Positions 53,336 to 63,753 of a stretch of DNA of 64,000 nucleotides are shown piece by piece; position 1 is the first letter of the stretch; every line of letters starts with the position of its first letter. Both the position numbers and the translations under genes were made by a program. The DNA comes from Pseudomonas sp. BSw22131 (lineage in GTDB: Bacteria > Pseudomonadota > Gammaproteobacteria > Pseudomonadales > Pseudomonadaceae): assembly GCF_026810445.1 (NCBI RefSeq), contig NZ_CP113949.1, positions 1,054,001 to 1,118,000 on the forward strand. The letters are read 5' to 3'. The notes under the pieces are model-generated. The model saw nothing but the letters and a program-made list of their open reading frames with translations, ran no database searches and had not been told where the DNA came from.

Positions 53336-54773
53336 GGCTCTCCTCCGCGGCTTGCAGGTGAGGCAAGGACTTGAAAGCTGCCAGCGCACGGGCTCGGCTG
53401 CTTTTGAGATCAACGATGGGCGCTGCGTAGTCGGCATCGCCAAACAGGCTGCCCTGCGAGATCGGATTGTGAATGTCCTTCTTGTTGCGTGAAGCCAGCT
53501 CAGGCACCCAGCGCTTGATGAACACACCTTGCGCGTCGAACCGCTCCGACTGACTCAGCGGGTTGAAAATACGGAAGTAGGGCGTCGAATCGGTCCCGGT
53601 CGATGAACTCCACTGCCAGCCGCCATTGTTCGCTGCCAAGTCTCCATCGATCAGGTGCTGCATGAAAAAGCGTTCGCCCTCACGCCAGTCGAGCAACAGG
53701 TTTTTGCTGAAAAACATTGCAACGACCATACGCAGCCGGTTGTGCATCCAGCCGGTTTCCAGCAACTGACGCATGGCGGCGTCGACAATCGGAAAGCCGG
53801 TGCGACCCTGTTTCCAGGCCTCAAGGTCTTTGGGCGACTGCCGCCACTTCACGGCTTCCGTTTCAGGTCGGAAGGCACGATGGCGCGAGACTCTCGGGAA
53901 GCCTGTCAGCACGTGTTTGTAAAACTCACGCCATAGCAGCTCGTTGATCCAGGTGACGATGCCCGCATTGCCGGTTTCGAACTCGCCCTGATTGCTGCTC
54001 AGCGCCGCGTGCAGGCATTGGCGTGGGGAGACAACGCCAGCCGCCAGGTAGGCCGAGAGCTGACTGGTGCCCGGTTTTGCCGGGAAGTCGCGCTCGTCCA
54101 GGTAGTGTTCGATCTGAGCGTCTGCGAAGGTTTCCAGGCGCTTGCGTGCCTCTTGCTCGCCGGCTGGCCAGAGTGCGCGCAATGCGTCGGATGGAGGAGC
54201 AAAGCCTTCAACCTTGTCGGGGATGTCATCACCCTCGACCTCAAGCGCTTTTTGTTTGCCCGGCAGACGAACCAGCGGCGCAACACTCTGGTGAAACCGC
54301 GTGTAACAGACTTTGCGAAACTGACTGAATACCTTGAAGTAGCTGCCAGTTTTGGTCAGCACACTGCCTGGCTTGAAAAAAAGCTGGTCGAGATGACTCT
54401 GGAAATGGATACCGGCGTCGCTCAACGCAGCGTCCACGGCGTCATCGCGGCGGCTTTCGTTGATCCCGTATTCCTCGTTGACGTGGACTTTCTCGATCCC
54501 GTGCTTCTTGCACACTTGCATCAACGCGGTCGGCGCCTTGTCCCAAGTGTCTGCGTGGACGATCAACAGCGGCACGTTAAGCGTGGCCAGTGCCGTTTTC
54601 AGCTCAACCAGATTGCGCAGCCAGAAGTCGACCTTGCAAGGCGCATCGTCATGACTCGCCCATTGCGCCGGGCTGATCATGTAAACCGCCAGCGTTGGCC
54701 CCTGCTCCATGGCAGCACAGAGGGCCGTGTTGTCGTGAACGCGCAAGTCGCTGCGCAGCCAAATCAATTGCAT
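53328..54773 (-). CDS. phrB: Deoxyribodipyrimidine photolyase
   Basis: 481 residues. N-terminal photolyase domain (MQLIWLRSDLRVHDN) and C-terminal FAD domain with TGTDSTPYFRIFNPLSQSERFD and the substrate-pocket stretch GWMHNRLRMVVAMFFSKNLLLDWREGERFFM, which includes the Trp electron-transfer region. Repairs UV pyrimidine dimers with light. ATG 54773 is preferred: AAGGA lies six bases before it, while ATG 54779 would have almost no spacing. Confidence 0.93.
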   Translation of the reverse strand: MQLIWLRSDLRVHDNTALCAAMEQGPTLAVYMISPAQWASHDDAPCKVDFWLRNLVELKTALATLNVPLLIVHADTWDKAPTALMQVCKKHGIEKVHVNEEYGINESRRDDAVDAALSDAGIHFQSHLDQLFFKPGSVLTKTGSYFKVFSQFRKVCYTRFHQSVAPLVRLPGKQKALEVEGDDIPDKVEGFAPPSDALRALWPAGEQEARKRLETFADAQIEHYLDERDFPAKPGTSQLSAYLAAGVVSPRQCLHAALSSNQGEFETGNAGIVTWINELLWREFYKHVLTGFPRVSRHRAFRPETEAVKWRQSPKDLEAWKQGRTGFPIVDAAMRQLLETGWMHNRLRMVVAMFFSKNLLLDWREGERFFMQHLIDGDLAANNGGWQWSSSTGTDSTPYFRIFNPLSQSERFDAQGVFIKRWVPELASRNKKDIHNPISQGSLFGDADYAAPIVDLKSSRARALAAFKSLPHLQAAEESHE

Positions 54774-54782
54774 GTTCATTCC

Positions 54783-55721
54783 TTAGATTAGCCCCAGGCG
54801 CTGCAGCGCACTCTGGGCGGCAAGCGGGTCCCGGGCCAGCGTGAGCCCCGGAACCTCACTGACAGATACGGACAGTTCGGCACAATGGATGCGTACCGTT
54901 GGTCCGGTCAGCACAATCGGGCATGCAATATTGTTCAACAGGCGCGGCAACTGAGCCACGTTCAAAGACTTGCTCGAATACAGCAACACCGCACGCGGCT
55001 CGAGATACTCGCAGGCCAAGGCCAGTTCGCCTACCGGCAACGGCCAGTCGAAGACCTCCACGGGGCAATCGGCACTGCTAACCAGCCAGGCGGTCAGCCA
55101 CAGGTGCGGCTCAAGCGGCAGATCCGAATGGTTGACCAGCAAGACTGGCGCGCCGCTCAGTTGCCGATTGTTGTGGTAAAGGCGAGCACCGAGTTTGCTG
55201 CGCAGCCATGAATAGAAAAATACTCGCTCCAGCTGGGCACCGAACTGACCTTGCCAACGCTGCTCGAGTGCGTCCAGCAAAGGCAACATCAATTGCTCGC
55301 ACAGCGTGCGCGGCGGATACAGCGACATGGCCTGATTAAACATCTCGTCGATGCGCCGCTCGGCCAGTTCGCTGATGGCCTGTTGCAGCGTCAGTCGCAA
55401 GGCATCCCAGTCGCTTTGCGGCGCAGTCGGTTGCGGCGCGGGGTGCGAGTCGATCAGTTGCTTGACCTGACTGACGGAAACACCTCGGTTGAGCCAGGTC
55501 AGAATCGCCTGCACGCGCTGGACGTGCTCGTTGGAATACAGCCGGTGACCCTTAGGTGTGCGGTGCGGCACGATCAAGCCATAACGCCGCTCCCATGCGC
55601 GAAGGGTCACGGCGTTGACACCCGTCAGGCGCGCGATCTCCCTAATCGGCAGCCAACCGTTCTCCAGCGCGTAGGCGCTTGGCTCTTGGTCGTCGGCGGC
55701 AGGAGCAGGGGGGTTGTTCAT
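54783..55721 (-). CDS. MerR-family regulator, class II LitR-like (no B12 motif)
   Basis: 312 residues. MerR helix-turn-helix at about 23-95 (LPIREIARLTGVNAVTLRAWERRYGLIVPHRTPKGHRLYSNEHV). The C-terminal half resembles the light-sensing LitR/CarH core, but the cobalamin E/DxHxxG box is absent, which is the feature of the class II LitR (PplR) group that works without B12. Lies in the operon with photolyase and CFA-like genes, the expected target set. Predicted light-responsive regulator of this operon; autoregulation inferred. Confidence 0.8.
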   Translation of the reverse strand: MNNPPAPAADDQEPSAYALENGWLPIREIARLTGVNAVTLRAWERRYGLIVPHRTPKGHRLYSNEHVQRVQAILTWLNRGVSVSQVKQLIDSHPAPQPTAPQSDWDALRLTLQQAISELAERRIDEMFNQAMSLYPPRTLCEQLMLPLLDALEQRWQGQFGAQLERVFFYSWLRSKLGARLYHNNRQLSGAPVLLVNHSDLPLEPHLWLTAWLVSSADCPVEVFDWPLPVGELALACEYLEPRAVLLYSSKSLNVAQLPRLLNNIACPIVLTGPTVRIHCAELSVSVSEVPGLTLARDPLAAQSALQRLGLI

Positions 55722-55724
55722 AGA

Positions 55725-56708
55725 TTAGATGGCGTTCCGCAGGCTGAGGTTTTCCGGATGAGGTTGCAGGTAAACCTGAAGCGCTACATAGGGATCGGGG
55801 TGTTGGCGAAAATGGTGTTTGAGCAGCGTCAAGGGCACCACCAGCGGCACGATGCCCTGGTGGTATTGGTCGATGACCGCCTGGATTTCCTGCTTGTCTT
55901 CGGTGCCGATGGTCTTGCGCAAGTAACCACACAGGTGTTGCAGCACATTGGTGTGCGTGCGGCGCGTGGCTGGCTTTTTAAGAGCGCTCATCAATTGGCT
56001 GAAGTAACCCGGGGCAATTTCCTTCGGATCGCTTTTGCCCATGGTGCCCAACAAGTTACCCAGCGCCCGGTATTGCACGGGGTCGTTGGCCATCAACTGA
56101 TATTTATAGCGCGAGTGAAATTCGGTCAGGGCGCGGCGAGTGATACCGCTGTCGACCAGTGCTTGCCACGCGGCGTAGGCGTAGACGCGGGTAACAAAGT
56201 TCTCGCGCAGCACCGGATCATTCAGGCGTCCATCTTCCTCGACTGGCAGATCGGGGTGGCGATCGCAGAACGCCTTGGCATAAATACCTCGGCCACCGCC
56301 GTCGAAAGGCGCGCCGTTTTCGCGATAGACCTTGACCCGCTCCAGCCCGCAAGACGGTGACTTCTGCATAAAGATGTAGCCGCAAAGATCATCCATCTCA
56401 TCGGCCATGCGCTCGCCGTATTCGGCCAGGGCCTGAGTCACGTTCATATCGCTGTCGACAGAGCCGACCGCCTGTGGCTTGTCGATATCGCCCACCAACC
56501 TGATGGCCTGGCGTGGGACGCCCATACCGATGCCCACTTCAGGGCACGCGGGGACAAAATCAAAATACTGGCTCAGTGAATCGGTACAAAGGTGAGAGAG
56601 TTTGTGCCCGCCATTGAAGCGAACTTCAACACCCATCAGGCAGGCGCTGATGCCGAGTTTCGGCTTGGAGATCGAGGGGGCATGCAGTCTGTGTGCGGGC
56701 GTGGACAT
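55725..56708 (-). CDS. DUF523/DUF1722 (YbgA-like) protein
   Basis: 327 residues in two domains: DUF523 at about 15-150 (LGISACLMGVEVRFNGGHKLS, with CPEVGIGMGVPR and KSPSCGLERVKVY) and DUF1722 at about 185-310 (EFHSRYKYQLMANDPVQYRALGNL). Its gene leads the nine-gene minus-strand operon, three bases before the MerR gene. Family often accompanies photolyase genes; role unknown. An upstream promoter and operator array are visible. Confidence 0.85.
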   Translation of the reverse strand: MSTPAHRLHAPSISKPKLGISACLMGVEVRFNGGHKLSHLCTDSLSQYFDFVPACPEVGIGMGVPRQAIRLVGDIDKPQAVGSVDSDMNVTQALAEYGERMADEMDDLCGYIFMQKSPSCGLERVKVYRENGAPFDGGGRGIYAKAFCDRHPDLPVEEDGRLNDPVLRENFVTRVYAYAAWQALVDSGITRRALTEFHSRYKYQLMANDPVQYRALGNLLGTMGKSDPKEIAPGYFSQLMSALKKPATRRTHTNVLQHLCGYLRKTIGTEDKQEIQAVIDQYHQGIVPLVVPLTLLKHHFRQHPDPYVALQVYLQPHPENLSLRNAI

Positions 56709-56729
56709 GGCAAAACCTCTGAGAACTGC

Positions 56730-56804
56730 TTGTACAGGATGTTTTGGCTGTACAACCTCCGCTCATCATAGTTTTGTACTTGTACAAGTCAAATTATTTG
56801 TATA
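56730..56804 (-). promoter_or_regulatory. Sigma-70 promoter with two TGTACA-N12-TGTAYA operators
   Basis: On the minus strand TTGACT (56787-56792) and TATGAT (56765-56770) have a 16-base spacer, giving a good promoter for the operon starting at 56708. TGTACA occurs at 56731-56736 and 56749-56754 (exactly 12 bases between) and at 56781-56786 with TGTATA at 56799-56804 (again exactly 12). The second pair overlaps the -35 and spacer, the first lies just downstream of the -10. The spacing matches the motif I recall for class II LitR proteins. Confidence 0.75.
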
Positions 56805-56822
56805 GCTATTCGCCGCTCAACA

Positions 56823-58060
<1,238 letters not shown>

Positions 58061-58068
58061 TTAAAACC

Positions 58069-58092
58069 TGTACAATCTCGTTTTTCGGTATA
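58069..58092 (-). promoter_or_regulatory. Degenerate TGTACA-N12-TATA operator before the FAD/Trp-rich pair
   Basis: TGTACA (58069-58074), 12 bases, then GGTATA (58087-58092), five of six matches to TGTAYA. It sits 48 bases before the FAD gene start, so this operon may share the light-responsive regulator of the neighbouring cluster. Confidence 0.5.
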
Positions 58093-58310
58093 ACTTGGCG
58101 TCGTTCTATAGCGAAAGGCGCAACGCCACTCGTATGGGTAGAGCTGAGTCTGGCTTCGCTCGAATGGGGCTCAACCGATCGAACGAGTCGAGCCCGCGCC
58201 GTTCTCTATAACGTGGCCTATGGTTCTATTGTTCGCGTTGTGCTGATGCGCGAACCTTGTGAAGAAATAGACTACTGATTTGCGACGAACGCCACCCGAG
58301 GAACTCTGTC

Positions 58311-59213
58311 ATGCACATCTTGCTGACCGGCGGTACTGGATTGATAGGACGCAGACTTTGCCGGCAATGGCTCGGTCAAGGTCATCAACTGACGGTGTGG
58401 AGCCGCAAGCCCGACGACGTCGCGAAAATCTGCGGTGCCGGGGTGCGCGGTATTGCGCACCCGGACGACATCGGCACCGAGACTGTGGACGCGGTCATCA
58501 ATCTGGCGGGCGCTCCCATCGCTGATCGTCCCTGGACGCGCAAGCGAAAGGCGCTCCTCTGGGACAGTCGCATTACCCTCACCGAACAGCTCATCACTTG
58601 GCTTGAGCGTCGCGCGCAAAAGCCTGGCGTGCTGATTTCCGGTTCCGCAGTCGGCTGGTACGGCGACGGCGGCGAGCGTGAGCTTGACGAAGAATCGCCC
58701 CCCGTCAATGAAGATTTCTCCAGCCGCCTGTGCATTGCCTGGGAAGAAACCGCCATGCGCGCAGAGGCGCTGGGCATCCGGGTTGTTCTGCTGCGAACCG
58801 GGCTGGTACTTGCCAACGAAGGCGGATTTCTCCAGCGTTTGCTGCCGCCCTTCAAGCTGGGCGTGGGTGGGCCGATAGGCAATGGTCGCCAATGGATGCC
58901 GTGGGTTCACATCGACGATCAAATCGCGGCCATTGATTTTCTGTTAAACCGGGAAGACGCACGAGGTCCTTATAATGCCTGCGCGCCATCACCGGTTCGT
59001 AACCACGAATTTGCCAAAACATTAGGTGCTGTTTTGCACCGGCCGTCGTTTATGCCACTGCCCGCTGTTGCACTGCGGTTGTTGATGGGCGAATTGTCGG
59101 TGCTGTTGTTGGGTGGGCAGCGCGCTCGTCCATCCCGGCTGCAGGCAGCTGGGTTCACTTTCCGATTCACCGATCTGCGCGCGGCCCTAGACAATCTGCT
59201 GAGCCGCCACTGA
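58311..59213 (+). CDS. TIGR01777-family epimerase/SDR-like protein
   Basis: 300 residues. [29 protein letters not shown] (6-34, Rossmann TGGTGxxG), [17 protein letters not shown], and a C-terminal DUF1731-like end. NAD-dependent sugar-nucleotide-type epimerase fold; substrate unknown, sometimes linked to cell division in other bacteria. Fourteen bases before hemH, so probably co-transcribed with it. Confidence 0.86.
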   Translation: MHILLTGGTGLIGRRLCRQWLGQGHQLTVWSRKPDDVAKICGAGVRGIAHPDDIGTETVDAVINLAGAPIADRPWTRKRKALLWDSRITLTEQLITWLERRAQKPGVLISGSAVGWYGDGGERELDEESPPVNEDFSSRLCIAWEETAMRAEALGIRVVLLRTGLVLANEGGFLQRLLPPFKLGVGGPIGNGRQWMPWVHIDDQIAAIDFLLNREDARGPYNACAPSPVRNHEFAKTLGAVLHRPSFMPLPAVALRLLMGELSVLLLGGQRARPSRLQAAGFTFRFTDLRAALDNLLSRH

Positions 59214-59227
59214 CTTTAAGGTGTTGC

Positions 59228-60253
59228 ATGACCGATCACGCGTTGTTGCTGGTTAACCTCGGTTCGCCGGCTTCCCCTGAGGTAGCGGATGTACGTCGCT
59301 ACCTCAATCAGTTTCTGATGGACCCTTACGTGATCGATGTGCCGTGGCCGCTTCGTCGGCTGATCGTCTCGCTGATCCTTATCAGGCGCCCGGAGCAGTC
59401 GGCGCATGCCTACGCCTCAATCTGGTGGGACGGTGGCTCGCCGCTGGTCGTGCTGAGCAAGCGCTTGCAGCAGGCCATGACAAAAGAGTGGACTTCTGGC
59501 CCCGTCGAGCTTGCCATGCGTTATGGCGAGCCCTCCATCGAGACCCAGCTCAAGAAGCTCTCTGCGCAGGGCATCACAAAAATCACTCTGGCGCCGCTGT
59601 ATCCGCAGTTCGCCGACAGCACCGTGACCACGGTGATCGAAGAAGCCAAGCGCGTCGTCCGCGAGCGCAAACTCAAGGTGCAGTTTTCGCTATTGCAGCC
59701 ATTCTTTGATCAGCCTGAGTATCTGCAGGCGCTGGTGGACAATGTTCGCCCGCACCTGGAACAGCCGCACGATCACGTGTTGTTGAGTTTTCACGGTCTG
59801 CCGGAACGCCACCTGACCAAGCTCGACCCCACCGGAAATCATTGTTTCAAAGACGCCAATTGCTGCCAGAACGCTTCGCCTGAGGTGCTTGCCACCTGTT
59901 ATCGCGCGCAGTGCCTGCGCTCAGCATCGGAGTTCGCCCGCCTGATGGGCATCCCTGAAGGCAAATGGTCGGTGTCGTTCCAGTCCCGGCTGGGCCGCGC
60001 CAAATGGATCGAACCCTACACTGAGCCGCATTTGACCGAGCTGGCCGAACAAGGCGTGAAGAAGTTGCTGGTGATGTGCCCGGCGTTTGTTGCCGACTGC
60101 ATCGAGACCCTGGAGGAGATCGGTGATCGCGGGGCGGAGCATTTCAAGGAGGCGGGTGGTGAGGAGCTGGTGCTGATCCCGTGCCTCAACGACGACCCAA
60201 ACTGGGCGGCAGCATTGAACAAACTGTGCGAACGAGCGCCGTTGATGTTGTGA
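59228..60253 (+). CDS. hemH: Ferrochelatase
   Basis: 341 residues. N-terminal [38 protein letters not shown] with the metal His, a CCxxAxxxxxCYRAQC cysteine region (FKDANCCQN...CYRAQCLRS) that may bind a [2Fe-2S] cluster, and [15 protein letters not shown]. Inserts Fe2+ into protoporphyrin IX in the last step of haem synthesis. ATG close to GGTGTT; start choice supported by conservation of the N-terminus. Confidence 0.93.
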   Translation: MTDHALLLVNLGSPASPEVADVRRYLNQFLMDPYVIDVPWPLRRLIVSLILIRRPEQSAHAYASIWWDGGSPLVVLSKRLQQAMTKEWTSGPVELAMRYGEPSIETQLKKLSAQGITKITLAPLYPQFADSTVTTVIEEAKRVVRERKLKVQFSLLQPFFDQPEYLQALVDNVRPHLEQPHDHVLLSFHGLPERHLTKLDPTGNHCFKDANCCQNASPEVLATCYRAQCLRSASEFARLMGIPEGKWSVSFQSRLGRAKWIEPYTEPHLTELAEQGVKKLLVMCPAFVADCIETLEEIGDRGAEHFKEAGGEELVLIPCLNDDPNWAAALNKLCERAPLML

Positions 60254-60265
60254 TCACATGCCCTC

Positions 60266-60356
60266 TGTAGCAGCGAATTCATTCGCGAAGCGGTAGTCCA
60301 GACAATGGGTTATGTCCGATTTACCGCAGTCTCGCGAATAAATTCGCTCCTACAGG
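60266..60356. repeat. REP doublet after hemH
   Basis: Two inverted copies: GTAGCAGCGAATTCATTCGCG (60267-60287) and CGCGAATAAATTCGCTCCTAC (60333-60353). Each has the Pseudomonas REP arrangement of a GCGAATxxATTCGC core with a CTCCTACA tail. Between convergent hemH and uraA, a typical place. Confidence 0.75.
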
Positions 60357-60368
60357 TTTGGCGTGTAT

Positions 60369-61649
60369 CTACGGCAACTGATCGTCCAGATGCTTGTTCT
60401 TCCAGGCATCGTTGCCGGGCAGGATCAGGTTCAGGACGATGGCTGTCACGGCGCACAAAGCAATGCCTTTCATGCCGAAATCGTCCGGTCCGTTGCCGGT
60501 GCCGATGAGTACGCCGCCGATTCCGAAAACCAGCGTTACCGAGACGATCACCAGATTGCGAGCTTCGGCCAGGTCAACCTTGTGGCGGATCAGCGTGTTC
60601 ATGCCAACCGCCGCAATCGAGCCAAACAACAGGCAGAGAATCCCGCCCATCACCGGCACCGGAATGCTTTGCAGCAGCGCGCCGAATTTGCCAATGAACG
60701 CCAGCGTGATCGCAAAGATCGCCGCCCAGGTCATGATTTTCGGGTTGTAGTTTTTGGTCAACATCACAGCGCCTGTCACTTCGGCGTAAGTAGTGTTAGG
60801 CGGGCCGCCAAAGGCGCCGGCGACGGTGGTTGCGATGCCGTCACCGAGCAAGGTGCGATGCAGCCCGGGCTTCTTCAGGTAATCGCGCCCCGTCACGCTG
60901 CCAACGGCAATCACGCCGCCGATGTGCTCGATAGCCGGTGCCAACGCAACCGGCACGATGAACAGAATCGCCTGCCAATTGAATTCCGGCGCCGTGAAAT
61001 GCGGCAGTGCCAACCAAGGTGCGGCGGCGATTTTGGCGGTGTCGACTACGCCGAAGTAGAACGACAGCGCGAACCCTACCAGCACCCCGGAAATGATCGG
61101 CACCAGACGAAAGATGCCTTTGCCGAAGACGGCAACGATCAGCGTGGTCAGCAACGCCGCCATCGAGATGATGATCGCGGTGTTATAGGGGATCAACTCC
61201 GCCGCGCCGTCGCCTGTTCTGCCCATGGCCATGTTGGCGGCAATCGGCGCCATCGCCAGACCAATGGAAATGATCACCGGCCCTATCACAACAGGCGGCA
61301 GCAGACGGTCGATGAAGCCTGTTCCTTTGATCTTCACCGCAAGGCCGAGAAAGGTGTAAACGAAGCCTGCGGCCATCACACCGCCCATCGTCGCCGCGAG
61401 GCCAAACTGACCCTTGGCAAGAATGATCGGTGTAATGAAAGCGAAGCTCGACGCCAGGAAAACCGGCACCTGACGTCCGGTAATTACCTGAAAGCACAGT
61501 GTGCCCAGCCCGGCAGTGAACAGCGCAACATTGGGATCGAGCCCGGTGATCAGCGGCATCAGCACCAGTGCACCGAAGGCCACGAACAGCATCTGTGCGC
61601 CTGACAGAATCGTGCGCCACGTTGGATCGTTGAACTCGTCCTTGCTCAT
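60369..61649 (-). CDS. uraA: Uracil permease (NCS2 family)
   Basis: 426 residues, about 14 helices, starting DEFNDPTWRTILSGAQMLFVAFG. NCS2 motif Q/E-rich region in PAIEHIGGVIAVGSVTGRDYL and QVPVFLASSFAFITPI (about 60-75). Proton-coupled uptake of uracil. Overlaps the upp stop by one base (TGATG), so permease and phosphoribosyltransferase are co-translated. Confidence 0.93.
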   Translation of the reverse strand: MSKDEFNDPTWRTILSGAQMLFVAFGALVLMPLITGLDPNVALFTAGLGTLCFQVITGRQVPVFLASSFAFITPIILAKGQFGLAATMGGVMAAGFVYTFLGLAVKIKGTGFIDRLLPPVVIGPVIISIGLAMAPIAANMAMGRTGDGAAELIPYNTAIIISMAALLTTLIVAVFGKGIFRLVPIISGVLVGFALSFYFGVVDTAKIAAAPWLALPHFTAPEFNWQAILFIVPVALAPAIEHIGGVIAVGSVTGRDYLKKPGLHRTLLGDGIATTVAGAFGGPPNTTYAEVTGAVMLTKNYNPKIMTWAAIFAITLAFIGKFGALLQSIPVPVMGGILCLLFGSIAAVGMNTLIRHKVDLAEARNLVIVSVTLVFGIGGVLIGTGNGPDDFGMKGIALCAVTAIVLNLILPGNDAWKNKHLDDQLP

Positions 61650-62287
61650 CAGGCGTCCTTTTGCTTGGTGCCGAAAATTTTGTCGCCGGCATCGCCCAGG
61701 CCCGGAATGATGTAGCCGTGTTCGTTCAAGCGCTCATCAATGGACGCGGTGTAGATCATCACGTCCGGGTGCGCCGCCCCGACAGCAGCGATGCCTTCCG
61801 GTGCAGCCACCAGCACCATGGCGCGGATTTCCCGGCAGCCGGCTTTCTTGAGCAGATCTATGGCGGCGACCATAGAGCTGCCAGTGGCGAGCATCGGGTC
61901 TATGATCATCGCCAGGCGCTCGTTGATCTCCGGCACCAGCTTTTCCAGATACGTGTGCGCTTGCAGGGTTTCCTCGTTGCGGGCCAGTCCTACTGCACTG
62001 ACTTTCGCGCCCGGAATCAGACTCAGCACACCATCGAGCATGCCGATACCGGCGCGCAGAATCGGCACCACGGTGATCTTCTTGCCGGCGATTTTCTCGA
62101 CCTGGACAGTGCCAGCCCAACCCTGAATGTCGTAGGTTTCCAGCGGCAGGTCTGCGGTTGCTTCGTAGGTCAGCAAGGCGCCGACTTCCTGCGCCAGTTC
62201 ACGGAAATTCTTGGTGCTGATATCGGCACGGCGCATCAGGCCGAGCTTGTGACGGATCAGCGGATGGCGGATCTCACGAATGGGCAT
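61649..62287 (-). CDS. upp: Uracil phosphoribosyltransferase
   Basis: 212 residues. PRPP-binding [17 protein letters not shown] (about 132-148) and [12 protein letters not shown] at the C-terminus. Converts uracil plus PRPP to UMP. ATG 62287 gives the conserved [16 protein letters not shown] start; an upstream ATG at 62314 was rejected. First gene of the upp-uraA operon, divergent from hpt. Confidence 0.95.
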   Translation of the reverse strand: MPIREIRHPLIRHKLGLMRRADISTKNFRELAQEVGALLTYEATADLPLETYDIQGWAGTVQVEKIAGKKITVVPILRAGIGMLDGVLSLIPGAKVSAVGLARNEETLQAHTYLEKLVPEINERLAMIIDPMLATGSSMVAAIDLLKKAGCREIRAMVLVAAPEGIAAVGAAHPDVMIYTASIDERLNEHGYIIPGLGDAGDKIFGTKQKDA

Positions 62288-62483
62288 AAGGGGAAAGGCT
62301 CCAGCGGCGGGCAAAAAAAACGGCTTAGATTAATCTATTCAGCGGTTAATTGTCTTACCGGTTAGGTTCGGATTTCTTACATCATTGGAACGTCCGTGCA
62401 ACGTTAGTCCAGAAACGCTTGCTCTGGCTGAACCTGATGCGTACCTTTGCCCGCTTTTCTTACACAGCCCCTTGGAGAGCGCC

Positions 62484-63041
62484 ATGTCCGCTGATCTCGA
62501 GCATATCCGTCAAATCATGCGCGAGGCTGACTGCCTGTACACGGAGGCTGAAGTCGAGGCGTCCATCGCCCGCGTCGGTCAGCACATCAACAGCGTGCTG
62601 GCAGACCGTAATCCGGTTGTCTTCTGCGTGATGAACGGCGGGCTGATCTTCGCCGGCAAGTTGCTGACGCACCTGAATTTCCCGCTGGAAGCGTCCTACC
62701 TGCATGCCACACGCTATCGTAACGAGACCAGCGGCGGCGATTTGTTCTGGAAGGCCAAGCCGGAGGTCTCGTTCATCGACCGCGACGTGCTGATCATCGA
62801 TGACATTCTCGACGAAGGCCATACGCTGGGCGCGATCATCGATTTCTGTAAGCACGCTGGCGCACGTGCCGTGCACACTGCGGTGCTGATCGACAAAGAC
62901 CACGACCGCAAAGCGCGACCGGACCTGAAGGCTGATTTTGTCGGCCTGCCTTGCATCGACCGTTACATCTTCGGTTACGGCATGGATTACAAAGGCTACT
63001 GGCGCAACGCGGCCGGCATCTATGCCGTGAAAGGCATGTAA
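62484..63041 (+). CDS. hpt: Hypoxanthine-guanine phosphoribosyltransferase
   Basis: 185 residues. PRPP motif VLIIDDILDEGHTLG (about 109-123) and the earlier VMNGGLIFAGKLL. Salvages hypoxanthine and guanine. TTGGAGAG precedes the ATG 62484. Divergent from upp over about 195 bases. Confidence 0.93.
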   Translation: MSADLEHIRQIMREADCLYTEAEVEASIARVGQHINSVLADRNPVVFCVMNGGLIFAGKLLTHLNFPLEASYLHATRYRNETSGGDLFWKAKPEVSFIDRDVLIIDDILDEGHTLGAIIDFCKHAGARAVHTAVLIDKDHDRKARPDLKADFVGLPCIDRYIFGYGMDYKGYWRNAAGIYAVKGM

Positions 63042-63055
63042 AAGGCTGCTGCGTT

Positions 63056-63145
63056 TGTAGGCGCGCGCTTGCCCGCGATTATGGTGTGTCATTTGCCAAA
63101 ATCAGGCCCAAGTGGCTCGCTTTCGCGGGCAAGCGCGCTCCTACA
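63056..63145. repeat. REP doublet after hpt
   Basis: TGTAGGCGCGCGCTTGCCCGC (from 63057) and its inverted partner GCGGGCAAGCGCGCTCCTACA (63125-63145) flank about 48 bases. This is the canonical Pseudomonas REP core, the same family as at 60266 and 47827. Confidence 0.8.
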
Positions 63146-63200
63146 GATGATCGGCGCCCGTCCCATGCTAGAGTGCCTCGCACTTTTTCGGGAGGCATCC

Positions 63201-63686
63201 ATGACGTTTTCGTTTCGCAGCAAAGCGGTGCTGATAGTGGTGTTGAGCCTGCCGCTCCCCGTGCTGGCCGAGCCTATGCATGCGCAGTACCTTCCGCCCG
63301 ATGAGCTATCCGTGCGTGAGGGCGAGCCGGAGCAGCAACAATTGTTGCAGATCACCGAATATTCGGTGGTCGTTGGCAGCCAGCGGCAGTCCAGTCAGCA
63401 GCCTATCCCGGTGACTTCGCCGCTATTGCTGCGGCTCAAAGGCAAGCCAATGAACAAGGGCGCCACGGTGTCCGAAGTGCTGATTCACTTCGATGGCGAA
63501 AGCAAAAGCCTGAAAAAACCCACCTTTGACGACAAGACCCGCGCCCTTACGCTGTATTACCCGGTAGCGCAGTACCGCGTGCTGGTGGATCTGCTGCGTA
63601 ACGAAAAGGTCTACTGCCAGTTCCTCAGTTATGCCAATGGCCACGTGTGGGCGGATATCCACACCGCCGCCTTACGCGCGCGTTGA
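63201..63686 (+). CDS. Conserved periplasmic protein of unknown function
   Basis: 161 residues. Signal peptide with a KAVLIVVLSLPLPVLA core (cleavage about residue 23), then a beta-rich domain. No recognised domain. GGGAGG at good spacing supports the ATG 63201; an earlier in-frame ATG at 63069 lies in the REP region. Same strand and 67 bases before the last gene. Confidence 0.75.
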   Translation: MTFSFRSKAVLIVVLSLPLPVLAEPMHAQYLPPDELSVREGEPEQQQLLQITEYSVVVGSQRQSSQQPIPVTSPLLLRLKGKPMNKGATVSEVLIHFDGESKSLKKPTFDDKTRALTLYYPVAQYRVLVDLLRNEKVYCQFLSYANGHVWADIHTAALRAR

Positions 63687-63753
63687 GCCTGCGACCGGGC
63701 GAGGGGTAAACTGCTGGACCGTGAATGTCCCCGCGAGTCCGTTGGAGTGAGCA

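Noticed and set aside
54783..55721. B12-dependent CarH/LitR photoreceptor.
   Set aside because: The E/DxHxxG cobalamin box is missing, so it fits the B12-free class II group instead.
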